64,000 nt of DNA from Clostridium folliculivorans (lineage in GTDB: Bacteria > Bacillota > Clostridia > Clostridiales > Clostridiaceae), in the NCBI RefSeq assembly GCF_024341905.1, contig NZ_BQXY01000008.1, positions 91,351 to 155,350 on the forward strand. The letters are read 5' to 3'. Below the pieces are notes generated by a model. That model was not told where the DNA came from, searched no databases, and worked only from the letters and a program-made list of their open reading frames with translations. Every line of letters starts with the position of its first letter. The stretch's first letter is position 1. A program made the position numbers and the translations under genes. This document shows positions 38,984 to 48,668 of the stretch, piece after piece.

Positions 38984-39697
38984 TTAATCTTTATTTATTG
39001 CAATTTTAGCATCAGATATAGCCTTTTTCATAGCATCTACAGGATTTTTAAGCATTGATCCATGACCAGTGGCTAATAAAGTAGGCTCATACTGCAATAG
39101 CTTCTCTGCACTTAGTATAGCAAGCTCTTTATTCCATGTGGCGAGGCTAGGGAAAGGAAAGGTAGGTACTAGCTTACCAGCTACTGCTATACCACCTCTA
39201 AGCTGAAAGGCATCACCTACAATAAGTGAATTGCTTCGCCTATCTAAAAAAGCCATCATTCCAGGAGTATGACCAGGAACATAAATTGAGGTTAATGATT
39301 CTATAGCATCTCCATCTTCCAGTAATACATCTGCACTCATAATACTTTTTTTAGGGACCCCACCTTTAATAGGTACTTGAGGTTCACTAGGATTAAGAGA
39401 TAAATCTCCCAGTAAAATTTGATTTTCTCTCTTAGAGATATAAACCTTAGCATTAGGTAAAGCTTGCTTAAGACTTTCTAATGAACCTATATGATCACTA
39501 TGAGCATGAGTTAAAACTATTCTGTCAAGAGGCTTACCTATTTTATCTGCAGTTTTTAATATCCCTTTTAAGCTAATTGGAATTCCAGCATCTATCAATG
39601 TAAGGCTAGTTTTTTCTTCTATAATATATACATTTACAGGAAAAACATGAGGAAAGAAAGTAAGTTGATAAATCATACCTATCTGAGTTATTTTCAT
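38984..39697 (-). CDS. Metallo-beta-lactamase-fold hydrolase
   Basis: 237 residues. The dinuclear metal-binding HxHxDH motif is THAHSDHIG, followed by VPGHTPGMMAF, the VGDAF Asp and a C-terminal ATGHG His: all ligands of an MBL-fold metallohydrolase. The family includes glyoxalase II-like thioesterases, lactonases and ribonucleases; the short length and lack of extra domains fit a small-molecule hydrolase such as a lactonase. AGAGG lies about 8 nt before the ATG at 39697; a GTG at 39706 is inside that site. Co-transcribed with the TetR gene. Confidence 0.9.
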   Translation of the reverse strand: MKITQIGMIYQLTFFPHVFPVNVYIIEEKTSLTLIDAGIPISLKGILKTADKIGKPLDRIVLTHAHSDHIGSLESLKQALPNAKVYISKRENQILLGDLSLNPSEPQVPIKGGVPKKSIMSADVLLEDGDAIESLTSIYVPGHTPGMMAFLDRRSNSLIVGDAFQLRGGIAVAGKLVPTFPFPSLATWNKELAILSAEKLLQYEPTLLATGHGSMLKNPVDAMKKAISDAKIAINKD

Positions 39698-39732
39698 ATA
39701 AATCACCTCTAAACTAATTATATTAATATAAT

Positions 39733-39749
39733 AACTAATTACATTAGTT
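39733..39749 (-). promoter_or_regulatory. Candidate TetR operator
   Basis: AACTAAT and ATTAGTT flank TAC, a perfect 7-bp inverted repeat about 36 bp before the MBL gene start. AACTAATTA also occurs at 39712-39720. The rest of the region up to 40031 is AT-rich without other recognisable elements. Confidence 0.45.
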
Positions 39750-40031
39750 TTGTGAAGGGTTTTTATAGAATTTATAAAAAATAATTATAATTAGTTTTAG
39801 TCATAAACATAAGATGTTTAATTCGTTTACTTTATTGCTGGAGAGATGAAACAATCAAGAAGTTACTGGCATAATCTATTACTATAAATTAAAATTATAA
39901 TGATTAAATTGGTAAAAAGTAAAGATGTTGTAAATTGTAATTTGTTCAATATTGATATATAATAAATCAACAATATTATTGAATTTTAATTGATTTTATA
40001 GGCTAGGATTAAGTAAAATGGAGGCATCAGT

Positions 40032-41240
40032 ATGAGTAAACTTGATTTCTCAGATTTAGAACGTCAAATTAAAGATACAGTTAAAAATGCATTGGATTCC
40101 ATAGATATAGATATTAATAATCTGAAGCAAGATATTAATAATAAAGCAGAAGATACCATAAATGAAGTGAAAGAAACTGTGAAGAATAAATCTCAAGAGT
40201 TTAATGATAAAATGAAATATAAGGTACAAAATCAATATAGAAATGTTACTGATGTTGTTACTAAAGATCAAAAAGGAATGCAAAAATATATAAGTAAGAA
40301 ACCAGTAGGTCGTGTATCCGGAGTAGTTTACATGTCTTTGGGTATTACAGGAAGCGTTTTATTTGGTATTCAAACAATAGTATATGCAGCTTTTATTTCG
40401 GTTTTAGGTAAGTTCTTAATAGCAAATCTTGTTGGACTTGGATTGTTGTCATCATTTTTTATAATAAGTATGGGAATGACGTTTAAAGGTGTAAGCTTAA
40501 GAAAAAGAGTGAGACGTTTTAGAAAATATATAAGTTGCCTTGGAGATGGCAGCTATTGTAATATTGAAAAATTGGCTAAAGTTGTTGATAAAAAAGAAAA
40601 GTTTGTTGTTAAAGATTTAAGAAAAATGATTGAACTGGGTATGTTTACTCAAGGTCATCTTGATGATAATAATACATTACTAATGATAAGTAATGAAGTT
40701 TATGATAATTATCTAGATGCACAGGAGGCTTATAAAAGGCGTAAGGAAGCAGAACTTAGAAATGACAAGAAAGAACAAGAAGAAAAAATAAATGATCCTG
40801 AAGAGGAACAGTTAAAGAATACACTTGAAGTTGGAAATAATTATATTGAACAGATAAATAAGTTAAATGATTCTATACATGTAGAGAAAATTTCTGCAAA
40901 ATTAGATAGGCTTCAGAATATTGTGAGACAAATACTTAGCTTTGTAGAGAATAATCCTAGAAGGTTATCAGCAGTTAGTAAGTTTATAAGACACTATTTG
41001 CCAATTACCCTTAAATTGGTCTGTACTTATAAAGAGTTAAATGATCAAGTTGTTCAAGGAGAAAATATAAAAAGGTCTAAAGTGGAGATTGAAAATACAA
41101 TAGATACTGTTAATGATGCTTTTGAGAAGCTTCTAGATGATTTGTTTGAAGATGTTGCTTTAGATATTTCTACTGATATATCTGTACTACAAACACTTTT
41201 TACACAAGAGGGATTAACAAAAAATGATTTCAAAAAATAG
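40032..41240 (+). CDS. xpaC: XpaC-like 5-bromo-4-chloroindolyl phosphate hydrolysis family protein
   Basis: 402 residues. The N-terminal 90 residues are a charged coiled-coil-like stretch with many Asn, Asp and Lys. Two transmembrane segments (about 98-155) follow, then a soluble alpha-helical XpaC domain. In bacilli XpaC was named for hydrolysis of an indolyl phosphate dye, but the real function is unknown. It stands 28 bp upstream of telA, the conserved partner across Firmicutes; the pair is linked to resistance to tellurite and cell-envelope stress. GGAGG-like sequence precedes the ATG. Confidence 0.85.
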   Translation: MSKLDFSDLERQIKDTVKNALDSIDIDINNLKQDINNKAEDTINEVKETVKNKSQEFNDKMKYKVQNQYRNVTDVVTKDQKGMQKYISKKPVGRVSGVVYMSLGITGSVLFGIQTIVYAAFISVLGKFLIANLVGLGLLSSFFIISMGMTFKGVSLRKRVRRFRKYISCLGDGSYCNIEKLAKVVDKKEKFVVKDLRKMIELGMFTQGHLDDNNTLLMISNEVYDNYLDAQEAYKRRKEAELRNDKKEQEEKINDPEEEQLKNTLEVGNNYIEQINKLNDSIHVEKISAKLDRLQNIVRQILSFVENNPRRLSAVSKFIRHYLPITLKLVCTYKELNDQVVQGENIKRSKVEIENTIDTVNDAFEKLLDDLFEDVALDISTDISVLQTLFTQEGLTKNDFKK

Positions 41241-41268
41241 TATAGTCAATTAATAGGAGGAATTAATA

Positions 41269-42414
41269 GTGAACGATGAACTTAAAGAAAATATTAATAT
41301 TACGCCAAACCTAACTTTTGATCCTTTTGAAGAGGATATAACTACATCTAAGGTTCAAGAACAAAAAAAGAATGTGGATTTGATAGATGAAAGTTATCTT
41401 ACAGACGAAGAAAAGAAAATGGTCAATGACTTTGTAGAGAAGATTGATATAACAAATTCTAACTCTATACTTCAATATGGAGTGGGAGCTCAAAAGAAAA
41501 TTGCGGATTTTTCTGAAACGGCCTTAAATAATATAAAGATGAAGGAACTAGGCGAAATAGGGGAAATGCTCACTAATGTAGTAGGTGAATTGAAAAGTTT
41601 TGAATCTGAAGAAGATAAAAAAGGATTTTTAGGTCTCTTCAAAAAAACTTCGGAAAAGATTACTCGTGTAAGAGCAAAATATGAGAAGGTAGAAGCAAAC
41701 ATAAATAAGATTTGTAATCAACTTGAAAGTCATCAGATTCAACTATTAAAAGATATTGCTATGCTTGATAAAATGTATGAGATAAATAAGGTGTATTTTA
41801 AAGAGCTTTCTATGTATATATTTGCAGGAAAAAAGAAACTTGAAAGACTAGAGAAGGAAGAACTACCATTGCTAGTTGATAGAGCAACAAAGTCAGGGCT
41901 TCCAGAGGATGCTCAAGCAACTAATGATTTTGTATCTCTTTGCAATCGCTTTGAAAAGAAAATTCATGATCTGGAATTAACTAGAATGATATCGCTTCAG
42001 ATGGCTCCACAAATTCGTCTGGTTCAAAATAATGATTCTTTAATGTCAGAGAAGATACAGTCTACAATAGTTAATACAATACCACTTTGGAAAAGCCAAA
42101 TTGTGTTAGCTATGGGGGTTGCACATTCAACTAATGCTGCTAGAGTACAAAATGAAGTTACTAATATGACTAATGAATTACTTAGGAAAAATGCAGAGAC
42201 TCTAAAGATGTCAACTATAGAGACCGCTAAAGAATCAGAAAGAGGAATTGTAGATATAGAAACACTTCGTGCTACAAATGAATCCTTAATTTCAACTCTA
42301 GATGAAGTGCTCCGCATACAAACAGAAGGTCGTCAAAAACGTAAGGAAGCGGAAGTAGAACTTCAAAGTATCGAGGAACAGTTAAAGAAAAAGCTTTTAA
42401 GTCTTAAAAATTAA
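41269..42414 (+). CDS. telA: TelA/KlaA toxic-anion resistance family protein
   Basis: 381 residues, almost entirely alpha-helical and probably coiled coil, without membrane segments or signal peptide. Family blocks include NSILQYGVGAQKKIADFSE at the N-terminus and RMISLQMAPQIRLVQNNDSLM. TelA proteins are associated with tellurite and other toxic-anion resistance, and with tolerance of envelope-active antibiotics; the mechanism is unknown. The start is GTG with AGGAGG about 10 nt upstream. Encoded in an operon with xpaC. Confidence 0.9.
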   Translation: MNDELKENINITPNLTFDPFEEDITTSKVQEQKKNVDLIDESYLTDEEKKMVNDFVEKIDITNSNSILQYGVGAQKKIADFSETALNNIKMKELGEIGEMLTNVVGELKSFESEEDKKGFLGLFKKTSEKITRVRAKYEKVEANINKICNQLESHQIQLLKDIAMLDKMYEINKVYFKELSMYIFAGKKKLERLEKEELPLLVDRATKSGLPEDAQATNDFVSLCNRFEKKIHDLELTRMISLQMAPQIRLVQNNDSLMSEKIQSTIVNTIPLWKSQIVLAMGVAHSTNAARVQNEVTNMTNELLRKNAETLKMSTIETAKESERGIVDIETLRATNESLISTLDEVLRIQTEGRQKRKEAEVELQSIEEQLKKKLLSLKN

Positions 42415-42462
42415 TGTGCTCTAAATAGAGTTGAATATTAGAATTTGATTTTTTTAGTTTTC

Positions 42463-42494
42463 ACTGGTATCATTGCGATGATATCAGTTTTTTT
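42463..42494 (+). terminator. Terminator after telA
   Basis: 11-bp stem ACTGGTATCAT/ATGATATCAGT (one G-U), loop TGCG, seven T. The T run starts the repeat block that follows. Confidence 0.88.
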
Positions 42495-42580
42495 ATGTAA
42501 GGTAAAGTGTAAAATTTTTGAGTTAGTTAAACCTACATATTTCAATGGTTCAGGAAGTTTTTATGGTTATATGTAAAAAA
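42488..42580. repeat. Inverted-repeat block P, copy 2
   Basis: Bounded by TTTTTTTATGTAA and ATATGTAAAAAAC; internal matches to copy 1 include ACATATTTCAATGG and AGGAAGTTTTTATGG. Starts in the T tract of the telA terminator and runs into a hairpin-plus-terminator element as in copy 1. Confidence 0.72.
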
Positions 42581-42581
42581 C

Positions 42582-42676
42582 AAAGCTTATTTGACTGCCA
42601 AGTTTTCCTAATATAGATTAGGAAAGGCAGATGTGCAAAAAAGCTATTTAAAGAAGGTGGCTTCAGTTATTTTTTA
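42582..42676 (+). repeat. Hairpin-plus-terminator element (H1-T), copy 2
   Basis: Hairpin with CTGCC (42595-42599) pairing to GGCAG (42626-42630) and TTTCCTA (42604-42610) to TAGGAAA (42619-42625), with a one-sided AAGT bulge. Then AGATGTGCAAAAAAGCT and a weak terminator stem with loop AAGGTGG and TTTTTT. Same order and sequence as 21205-21293. Confidence 0.6.
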
Positions 42677-42780
42677 CTCTTGTGAAAAACTTAGAAGATG
42701 TTTTGAAAGTGTGAATGATTATAGAGTTAGCACTGCACTATAAGTATAGGCATAAATTTGTGAAAAGATGGAGGATGGTT

Positions 42781-43530
42781 ATGAAAAACAAAATGTTAAT
42801 AGAAGTGTGTTGTGGTTCAGTTGATGATGCAATAGAAGCTGAAAGAGGCGGAGCTGACAGGATAGAACTTAACTCTAATGTAATGTATGGAGGTCTTACC
42901 CCTTCTGCTGGTTCTATACTTGAAGCTAAAGAAAGACTTAGTATACCTGTGGTGGTTATGATAAGACCTAGAGAAGGTGGATTTTGCTATACTGAAGAAG
43001 AATTTAGGGTAATGGAAAAGGATGTTAAAGTAGCATTACAGTGTGGAGCTGATGGTATAGTTTTCGGTATATTGAAAGAAGATGGAAGAATAGATGTTGA
43101 TAGATGCAAAAGAATTGTTGAATTAGCAGGAGATAAAGAGGTTATTTTTCATAGAGCCATCGATGTTGTACCTGATGTATTTGAAGCACTAGATATACTT
43201 ATAGACTTAGGCGTTAAAAGAGTGCTTACAAAGGCGCAAGAGAACACCATTGAAGATGGATATGAGCTACTCATGAAAATGATCGATTACTGTGGTGACA
43301 GGTTAGAGATCCTCCCAGGTGGTATAAAGATTCATAATGTAGAAGAGTATGCGCCAAAACTTGGTTGTGATCAGATACATATTGCTTCTTTTATAGAGCA
43401 AATTGATTTATCGGTAAAACAAAAACCACATGTATTTTTCGGAAATGCTTCAAAGAATGCAGAAGATAAATATAATCTTATTAACCATGAGTTTGTAAAG
43501 AAAATAAGAGACGTTGTAGATAAAATATAA
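42781..43530 (+). CDS. cutC: CutC family protein (copper homeostasis)
   Basis: 249 residues, the typical CutC length. The start MLIEVCCGSVDDAIEAERGGADRIELN and blocks GGLTPSAGSI, VMIRPREGGFCYT, FHRAID and ILPGGIK are diagnostic of this TIM-barrel family. It was first linked to copper tolerance in Escherichia coli, but the biochemical role is disputed. GGAGG at 42770-42774 lies 6 nt before the ATG at 42781, so upstream in-frame starts at 42715 and 42775 are rejected. Single gene between repeat-associated terminators. Confidence 0.93.
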   Translation: MKNKMLIEVCCGSVDDAIEAERGGADRIELNSNVMYGGLTPSAGSILEAKERLSIPVVVMIRPREGGFCYTEEEFRVMEKDVKVALQCGADGIVFGILKEDGRIDVDRCKRIVELAGDKEVIFHRAIDVVPDVFEALDILIDLGVKRVLTKAQENTIEDGYELLMKMIDYCGDRLEILPGGIKIHNVEEYAPKLGCDQIHIASFIEQIDLSVKQKPHVFFGNASKNAEDKYNLINHEFVKKIRDVVDKI

Positions 43531-43575
43531 AGATAGAATTTCATAAAATTAAAGATCAAAAATTAGATTTGCCAA

Positions 43576-43611
43576 AACTCACTGAAAAAGATAATTCAGT
43601 GAGTTTTTTTA
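43576..43611 (+). terminator. Terminator after cutC
   Basis: Perfect 11-bp stem AACTCACTGAA/TTCAGTGAGTT, loop AAAGATAA, seven T. Stem and loop resemble other terminators of the window that share a GAAG-loop-CTTC form. Confidence 0.9.
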
Positions 43612-43892
43612 CTTTGCTTTAAGTTAAGACAGTACTAAGGCATTATGGTGAAATTAAATGCTTAATCATCCGAAGGTTTAATGATTGAAGTCTACATCTC
43701 AGATTAAAACTGTAAACTCTATACATGCACATTTTTTAAAATAATTACAAAAACATTTACGAAAATTTACGGAAATAATTTATTAAAAAACATAATGTTT
43801 TTACATGTTAAAATAATGGGTTAACGTTAATGAATTAACTTACAACTTGTACGTAAAAGTGAGTAATATTAAGGAAAATAGACGTAAAATGA

Positions 43893-43936
43893 TATAATGG
43901 TAAGAAAATGCAATTTACCCAATGAAAACGGTAACA
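43893..43936 (+). promoter_or_regulatory. -10 box and CcpA cre site upstream of the GH65 locus
   Basis: TATAAT at 43893-43898 is followed by ATGAAAACGGTAACA at 43922-43936, a full match to the cre consensus WTGNAANCGNWNNCW. Placed just downstream of the expected transcription start, it could act as a roadblock for carbon catabolite repression. The -35 box is weak. Confidence 0.65.
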
Positions 43937-43982
43937 AAAGGAAGTTGAGAAAATGGCTTTCGGAAACTATAATAAAAATACA

Positions 43983-43998
43983 AAAACGTTTTCGAAAA
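43983..43998 (+). promoter_or_regulatory. Candidate LacI-family operator before GH65
   Basis: AAAACGTTTT (43983-43992), a CG-centred palindrome extended by CGAAAA, lies about 20 bp before the GH65 start codon. CG-centred palindromes are typical of LacI-family operators, and a LacI-type gene is the next gene but one. Confidence 0.5.
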
Positions 43999-44014
43999 GA
44001 GGTGGTTGAAATTT

Positions 44015-46294
44015 ATGAATTTATGGAATGTTGAGTTAGAAGGATATAATAAAAATAATATCAAAAAATACGAAACCATTTTTGTGCTAGCTAATGGATA
44101 CAAAGGCTTACGAGGAAGATTAGAGTTTTCAAAGATAGGAAATAAGGGTAACTTTTTAGCTGGAATCTTTGATAAAGGTCAAGCTCAGGTAACTGAAATT
44201 GTAAACTGTCAGGACCCACTAGGGTTTAATATCTATATAGATAATGAACTTGTGAACATGGAAGAATGTTCGGTGGATAGTTTCAAAAGAGTACTTAATA
44301 TGAAGGAAGCTATTCTTTCTGCAGAATTAGTTGTAACTACTAAGTCAGGAAAAACAGTAGAGATTAATTCAGAAAGATATGTGAGTAAAAGCAATGTTCA
44401 TAGATGGGCAAGTAAGTATGAAATAACTCCTAAAAACTTTAGTGGTAAGGTATTTATAGAAAATTACATCGACGGTAGTGTAACTAATAGTTCTGATGAT
44501 GTTATGAATAGGTCAAAGCATCTCAGTATAATACAAGCCTATGATATACGACCAGGTATAGCATTAGAAACAAAAACCATTGATAAGAAAATAGGAATAA
44601 TAGAGCTTACTAGATTGATTGGAGAGAATTCAAAAGGCAATATATTTAAGGCGAGAAGATATAGCAAGTTAGGAGAAAAGGTAGTAGAGGTATATGAAAC
44701 CTTTATGAGAGAGGGGACTACTGAAGTTATCTATAAGTATGGAACTACTTATACTGATAGAGATACTGATGAAGAACTCTATTATTCAGCCTTAGAAGAA
44801 TTGAATAACTTTGTTCTACAAGGGTATGAGACAGAAAAAAGTAGTCATTCTGAAGCTTGGGATGAAGTTTGGAAGGATATAGACATTCAAATACAAGGAG
44901 ATGATAAGGCACAAGTTGGGATACGCTTTAATCTGTTCCAGCTAGCGGCATCTGCTTATGAAGGTGATGAAAAGGTAAGTATAGCAGCAAAGGCATTACA
45001 TGGAGAGGGGTATAAAGGACATGTGTTTTGGGACACTGAAGTGTTTATGCTTCCTTTCTTTATATATACTAGGCCTAAAGTAGCAAAAGCACTTTTGATG
45101 TATAGATATAATACTTTGGATGGAGCTAGAGAAAATGCAAGGTTAAGCGGATATAGAGGAGCTAGATTTCCATGGGAAGCAGCTGATGATGGTACAGAGG
45201 TTACACCTAAATGGGGATTTGATTATGAAGGTAATGCAGTAAGGATTTGGACAGGTGATGAAGAGTTCCATATAAATTCTGATATTGCTTTTGGAATAAC
45301 CGAATATTTTAGAGTTACATGTGATGAAGGTTTTCTAATAAACTTTGGGGTTGAAATGCTCTTAGATACTGCAAAGTTTTGGGAAAGTAGAGTTGAGTAC
45401 AACGAAGAAGAAGACAGATATGAGATAAACTCAGTCATAGGGCCAGATGAATTTCATGAACATGTTAATAACAATGTTTTTACAAACTATCTTGCAAAAT
45501 GGAATATTGAGAAAGCTATTTATTTTAAAGAATGGCTTAAGAGAAAAGATGAAAATAAACTTAAGATTTTATGCAATCAGTTATGTGTAAATGAAGAGGA
45601 TTTTGAAAAGTGGGTAGATATTTCAAAGAAGATATATATTCCTAAAAGTGAAGATGGAACTATTATAGAACAATTTCAAGGCTTCTTTGATTTAGATTAT
45701 ATACCTATCACAGAATATGATCAAAATAGTATGCCGATTTGGCCAAAGGGAGTTAAGCTTGATAGACTAGGGGATACTCAACTAATTAAGCAGGCTGATG
45801 TGGTACAACTTATGCTCGTGCTTCCAGAGGAATTTTCCTATGATATTAAGAAAGCAAACTATGAGTACTATGAAAAAAGAACTATGCACAAATCTTCATT
45901 AAGTCCATCAATGTATTCAATCTTAGGTCTTGCAGTTGGAGATACAAACAATGCATATAAGTATTTCATAAAAACAGTCTATACAGATTTAGAGGATAAT
46001 CAAGGTAATACTGACTTTGGATTACATGGTGCATCCACTGGAGGATCATGGCAAAGCGTGGTTTTTGGTTTTGCAGGATTATCAATTGGACTAGATGGCA
46101 ACTTAAAATTAAGACCTTGGATACCAAGCAATTGGGATAAATTATGCTTTGGAGTTAATTGGAGAAATTCAAAGCTTCAGTTTTCTATATATCAAGATGT
46201 AATTGAGGTATATTCTACTGGAGAAAATTCCATTTCAGTCAATGACAGAATATATAAAATATCTAAAAATTCGACAGTAGTTATTAAAAAGTAG
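44015..46294 (+). CDS. GH65 family glycoside phosphorylase (maltose/kojibiose/nigerose type)
   Basis: 759 residues, cytoplasmic. GH65 phosphorylases split an alpha-linked disaccharide with phosphate to give beta-glucose 1-phosphate and glucose or an oligosaccharide. The N-terminal beta-sandwich is followed by the (alpha/alpha)6 barrel with the motif GHVFWDTEVFMLPFF and the general acid E479 in GPDEFHEHVNNN; KQADVVQLM precedes the phosphate-binding region. AGAGGTGG (43998-44005) fits the ATG at 44015; a TTG at 44006 touches it. It heads a LacI/ABC locus and is probably induced by the disaccharide. No beta-phosphoglucomutase is encoded nearby, so substrate and fate of glucose 1-phosphate are open. 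Confidence 0.9.
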   Translation: MNLWNVELEGYNKNNIKKYETIFVLANGYKGLRGRLEFSKIGNKGNFLAGIFDKGQAQVTEIVNCQDPLGFNIYIDNELVNMEECSVDSFKRVLNMKEAILSAELVVTTKSGKTVEINSERYVSKSNVHRWASKYEITPKNFSGKVFIENYIDGSVTNSSDDVMNRSKHLSIIQAYDIRPGIALETKTIDKKIGIIELTRLIGENSKGNIFKARRYSKLGEKVVEVYETFMREGTTEVIYKYGTTYTDRDTDEELYYSALEELNNFVLQGYETEKSSHSEAWDEVWKDIDIQIQGDDKAQVGIRFNLFQLAASAYEGDEKVSIAAKALHGEGYKGHVFWDTEVFMLPFFIYTRPKVAKALLMYRYNTLDGARENARLSGYRGARFPWEAADDGTEVTPKWGFDYEGNAVRIWTGDEEFHINSDIAFGITEYFRVTCDEGFLINFGVEMLLDTAKFWESRVEYNEEEDRYEINSVIGPDEFHEHVNNNVFTNYLAKWNIEKAIYFKEWLKRKDENKLKILCNQLCVNEEDFEKWVDISKKIYIPKSEDGTIIEQFQGFFDLDYIPITEYDQNSMPIWPKGVKLDRLGDTQLIKQADVVQLMLVLPEEFSYDIKKANYEYYEKRTMHKSSLSPSMYSILGLAVGDTNNAYKYFIKTVYTDLEDNQGNTDFGLHGASTGGSWQSVVFGFAGLSIGLDGNLKLRPWIPSNWDKLCFGVNWRNSKLQFSIYQDVIEVYSTGENSISVNDRIYKISKNSTVVIKK

Positions 46295-46353
46295 TTCTAA
46301 AAGCACTATAATAGTACTTATGGATAAATCTTCGATGATAAAGGGGTAAAATT

Positions 46354-47370
46354 ATGCAAGGAAAGAATATTACAATTCGAGATGTAGCAAAGAAAGCAGG
46401 CGTTTCTATAAGTACTGTTTCTAGAGCTTTTAATAAATATGAAGACATAAGTGAAAGTACAAGAGAACATATCCTTAAGGTAGCAGCAGATCTTGGATAT
46501 CATCCTAATATAGTTGCCAAGAGTTTAAGTGCTAACAGAAATTATCGTATGGCTATTATAGTAGAGGATTATATGCCAGATGATTATGCAACTTATGAGA
46601 TATTCATGGCATTTAGATCAGAGCTTTCTGAGCAAGGATATGAAACTATAATTCTATCCACAACTACAGACATACAAAAGGTAGAAAATTTAAGTAAGAT
46701 ACCTCAGGAAAAGCAAGTGGATGGAGTATTTATACTTGGATTAAAGATGACGGATGAATACTTTAAACAATTAGAGAGTTTTAAGTATCCATGTGTTTTA
46801 TATGATATTTCTATCAAAAATGATTTGTGCTGCTCTGTAGGTGTAGATAACTTAAAAGGTGCCGCGAAAGCAGTAGAACATTTAATAGAGCAAGGTCACG
46901 AAAAAATAGCATTTATTAATGGACATGAAGATGCTCAAGTAAGCTATGAAAGATTAGATGGTTATTACTTAGCATTGGCAAGACAGGGATTATTAATTGA
47001 TAAAAAACTTGTTATTAATGGCGGTTTTAGTTTTGATGGTGGAAAAGAAGCTGCAGTTAAACTCATTAGTGAGCATGAGGAAATTACTGCTATATTTTGT
47101 GCTTCAGATTTAATGGCTTGTGGCGCAATGGAAGGTATTAAGGAAATGGGGTTCTCCATCCCAGATGACATATCTGTTGTTGGATTCGATGATATAAATA
47201 TATGTGAATATGTAACTCCAAAGCTTACGACTATTAGACAAGAAAGAGATAAGATAGGAAGAACTGCAGCTTTGCAGTTAGTTGAAATGATAAATGGTAA
47301 GTCACCGGCAAGAAGTATCATAGAGCCGACATTAATAGTGAGGGAGTCGTCAGTTAAGATAAAAAAATGA
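46354..47370 (+). CDS. LacI-family transcriptional regulator
   Basis: 338 residues. The N-terminal HTH reads ITIRDVAKKAGVSISTVSRAFN with the minor-groove hinge helix (NIVAKSLSANR), then a periplasmic-binding-like sugar sensor with VDGVFILGL, VGVDNLKGA and the C-terminal VVGFDDINICEYVTPKLTTIRQ. It lies between the phosphorylase and its ABC importer on one strand and probably represses both through sites such as 43983-43998. AAGGGG precedes the ATG. The inducer is likely the imported disaccharide. Confidence 0.94.
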   Translation: MQGKNITIRDVAKKAGVSISTVSRAFNKYEDISESTREHILKVAADLGYHPNIVAKSLSANRNYRMAIIVEDYMPDDYATYEIFMAFRSELSEQGYETIILSTTTDIQKVENLSKIPQEKQVDGVFILGLKMTDEYFKQLESFKYPCVLYDISIKNDLCCSVGVDNLKGAAKAVEHLIEQGHEKIAFINGHEDAQVSYERLDGYYLALARQGLLIDKKLVINGGFSFDGGKEAAVKLISEHEEITAIFCASDLMACGAMEGIKEMGFSIPDDISVVGFDDINICEYVTPKLTTIRQERDKIGRTAALQLVEMINGKSPARSIIEPTLIVRESSVKIKK

Positions 47371-47390
47371 ATTTATGAGGGGATGTTATT

Positions 47391-48611
47391 ATGAGAAAAA
47401 GATTATTATCAATTGTATCAGCAGCTGTTATAGTAACTGGTTTATTTGCTGGATGTGGTAACAGCGGTAAAGATAACAGTTCAAGTGACACTAATAAAAA
47501 AGTTACACTTAAGGTAGGGGTTTGGAGTTCATCTCCAGCTGAAACAAAGTTATTAGATAGTCAAATAGCAGCTTTTACAAAAGCTCATCCAAACATAACT
47601 TTAGAGAAGCAAGTAATAACTGGAGATTACAATCAGGCTATGCAGACAAAGATTGCATCTAAAACAGAACCAGATTTGTTTTATCTAGATGTATCTTTAG
47701 CTCAAGCATATATATCAAAAGGAGCGTTAGCACCTCTAGATGAATACTTAGATAAAGAAGATCTAAAAGATTTCTCGCCAAATCTTTTAGCTGGATACCA
47801 AAAGGACGGAAAAACCTATGGTCTTCCAAAGGATACTAATGTTTTAGCTCTATTCTATAACAAAGATATGCTTTCAAAAGCAGGAGTTTCAGTACCAACA
47901 ACTTGGGCAGAGCTTCAAGATGCGGCAAAGAAACTTACAACTGATAAGGTAAAGGGATTAGCACTTCAAGATGATGTAGCTAGATGGGGAGTTTTCGCAA
48001 ACCAATCAGGAAGTAAAATATATGATAACGGAAAATTAAATGTAACTAGCGAAGGCACTATAAAAGGACTTGATTTTTATACCTCCTTTATTAAGGATGG
48101 TACAGGTTCTGATCCTAAATCCTTAGGCGCAGGCTGGGGAGGAGAAGCTTTCTACAAAGAAAAGGCTGCAATGACTTTTGAAGGTGGATGGTTAATTCCA
48201 GCTATTGCTGAATCAGCACCAAACCTAAAATACGGTATTGCTTTATTGCCAAAAGGTGATAATGACGGAAACTATGCATTCACAGTTTCTTACTCTATGA
48301 GTAAGGATACAAAAAATGCTAAAGAAGCAGCAGAGGCAATTAAATTCTTAACAGGAAAAGAAGCTCAACAAATGACGGCTGAGAGTGGATTGGCTATGCC
48401 GACTAGAACTTCACTAGGAGATGTATACGTTTCAAAGTTCCCAGAAAGAAAAGCTTTAGTTGATGGGGTTGCTAATGCTACAGTTTATACTTATGGATTA
48501 GAGCATGCTAAGGTAAATGATGCACTTACTAATGCTTGCACTGAAGTAAGACTTGGAAAATCAGATGCTAAAACTGCATTAGAAAAGGTAAAAACATCTA
48601 TAGGACAATAG
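47391..48611 (+). CDS. ABC sugar transporter, solute-binding lipoprotein
   Basis: 406 residues. Lipobox LFAGC with the lipidated Cys22, a Ser/Asn/Asp-rich linker, then a MalE-like (family 1) binding fold: LKVGVWSSSPAETKLLD, TEPDLFYLD, the GLPKDTNVLALFYNKDML block and FEGGWLIPAIAE. It captures sugar on the outer face of the membrane for the two permeases that follow. It is 20 bp after the LacI gene. A hairpin at 48619-48648 before the permeases probably trims readthrough, keeping the binding protein in excess. Confidence 0.94.
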   Translation: MRKRLLSIVSAAVIVTGLFAGCGNSGKDNSSSDTNKKVTLKVGVWSSSPAETKLLDSQIAAFTKAHPNITLEKQVITGDYNQAMQTKIASKTEPDLFYLDVSLAQAYISKGALAPLDEYLDKEDLKDFSPNLLAGYQKDGKTYGLPKDTNVLALFYNKDMLSKAGVSVPTTWAELQDAAKKLTTDKVKGLALQDDVARWGVFANQSGSKIYDNGKLNVTSEGTIKGLDFYTSFIKDGTGSDPKSLGAGWGGEAFYKEKAAMTFEGGWLIPAIAESAPNLKYGIALLPKGDNDGNYAFTVSYSMSKDTKNAKEAAEAIKFLTGKEAQQMTAESGLAMPTRTSLGDVYVSKFPERKALVDGVANATVYTYGLEHAKVNDALTNACTEVRLGKSDAKTALEKVKTSIGQ

Positions 48612-48618
48612 TGTAATA

Positions 48619-48648
48619 AGGAAGCGTAGTTGTACGCTTCCTATTTTT
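48619..48648 (+). terminator. Partial terminator between binding-protein and permease genes
   Basis: Perfect 10-bp stem AGGAAGCGTA/TACGCTTCCT, loop GTTG, ATTTTT tail. Located inside the operon, so likely an attenuating hairpin that sets gene dosage. Confidence 0.8.
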
Positions 48649-48668
48649 AAAAGAGAGGAGTGAGTCTT

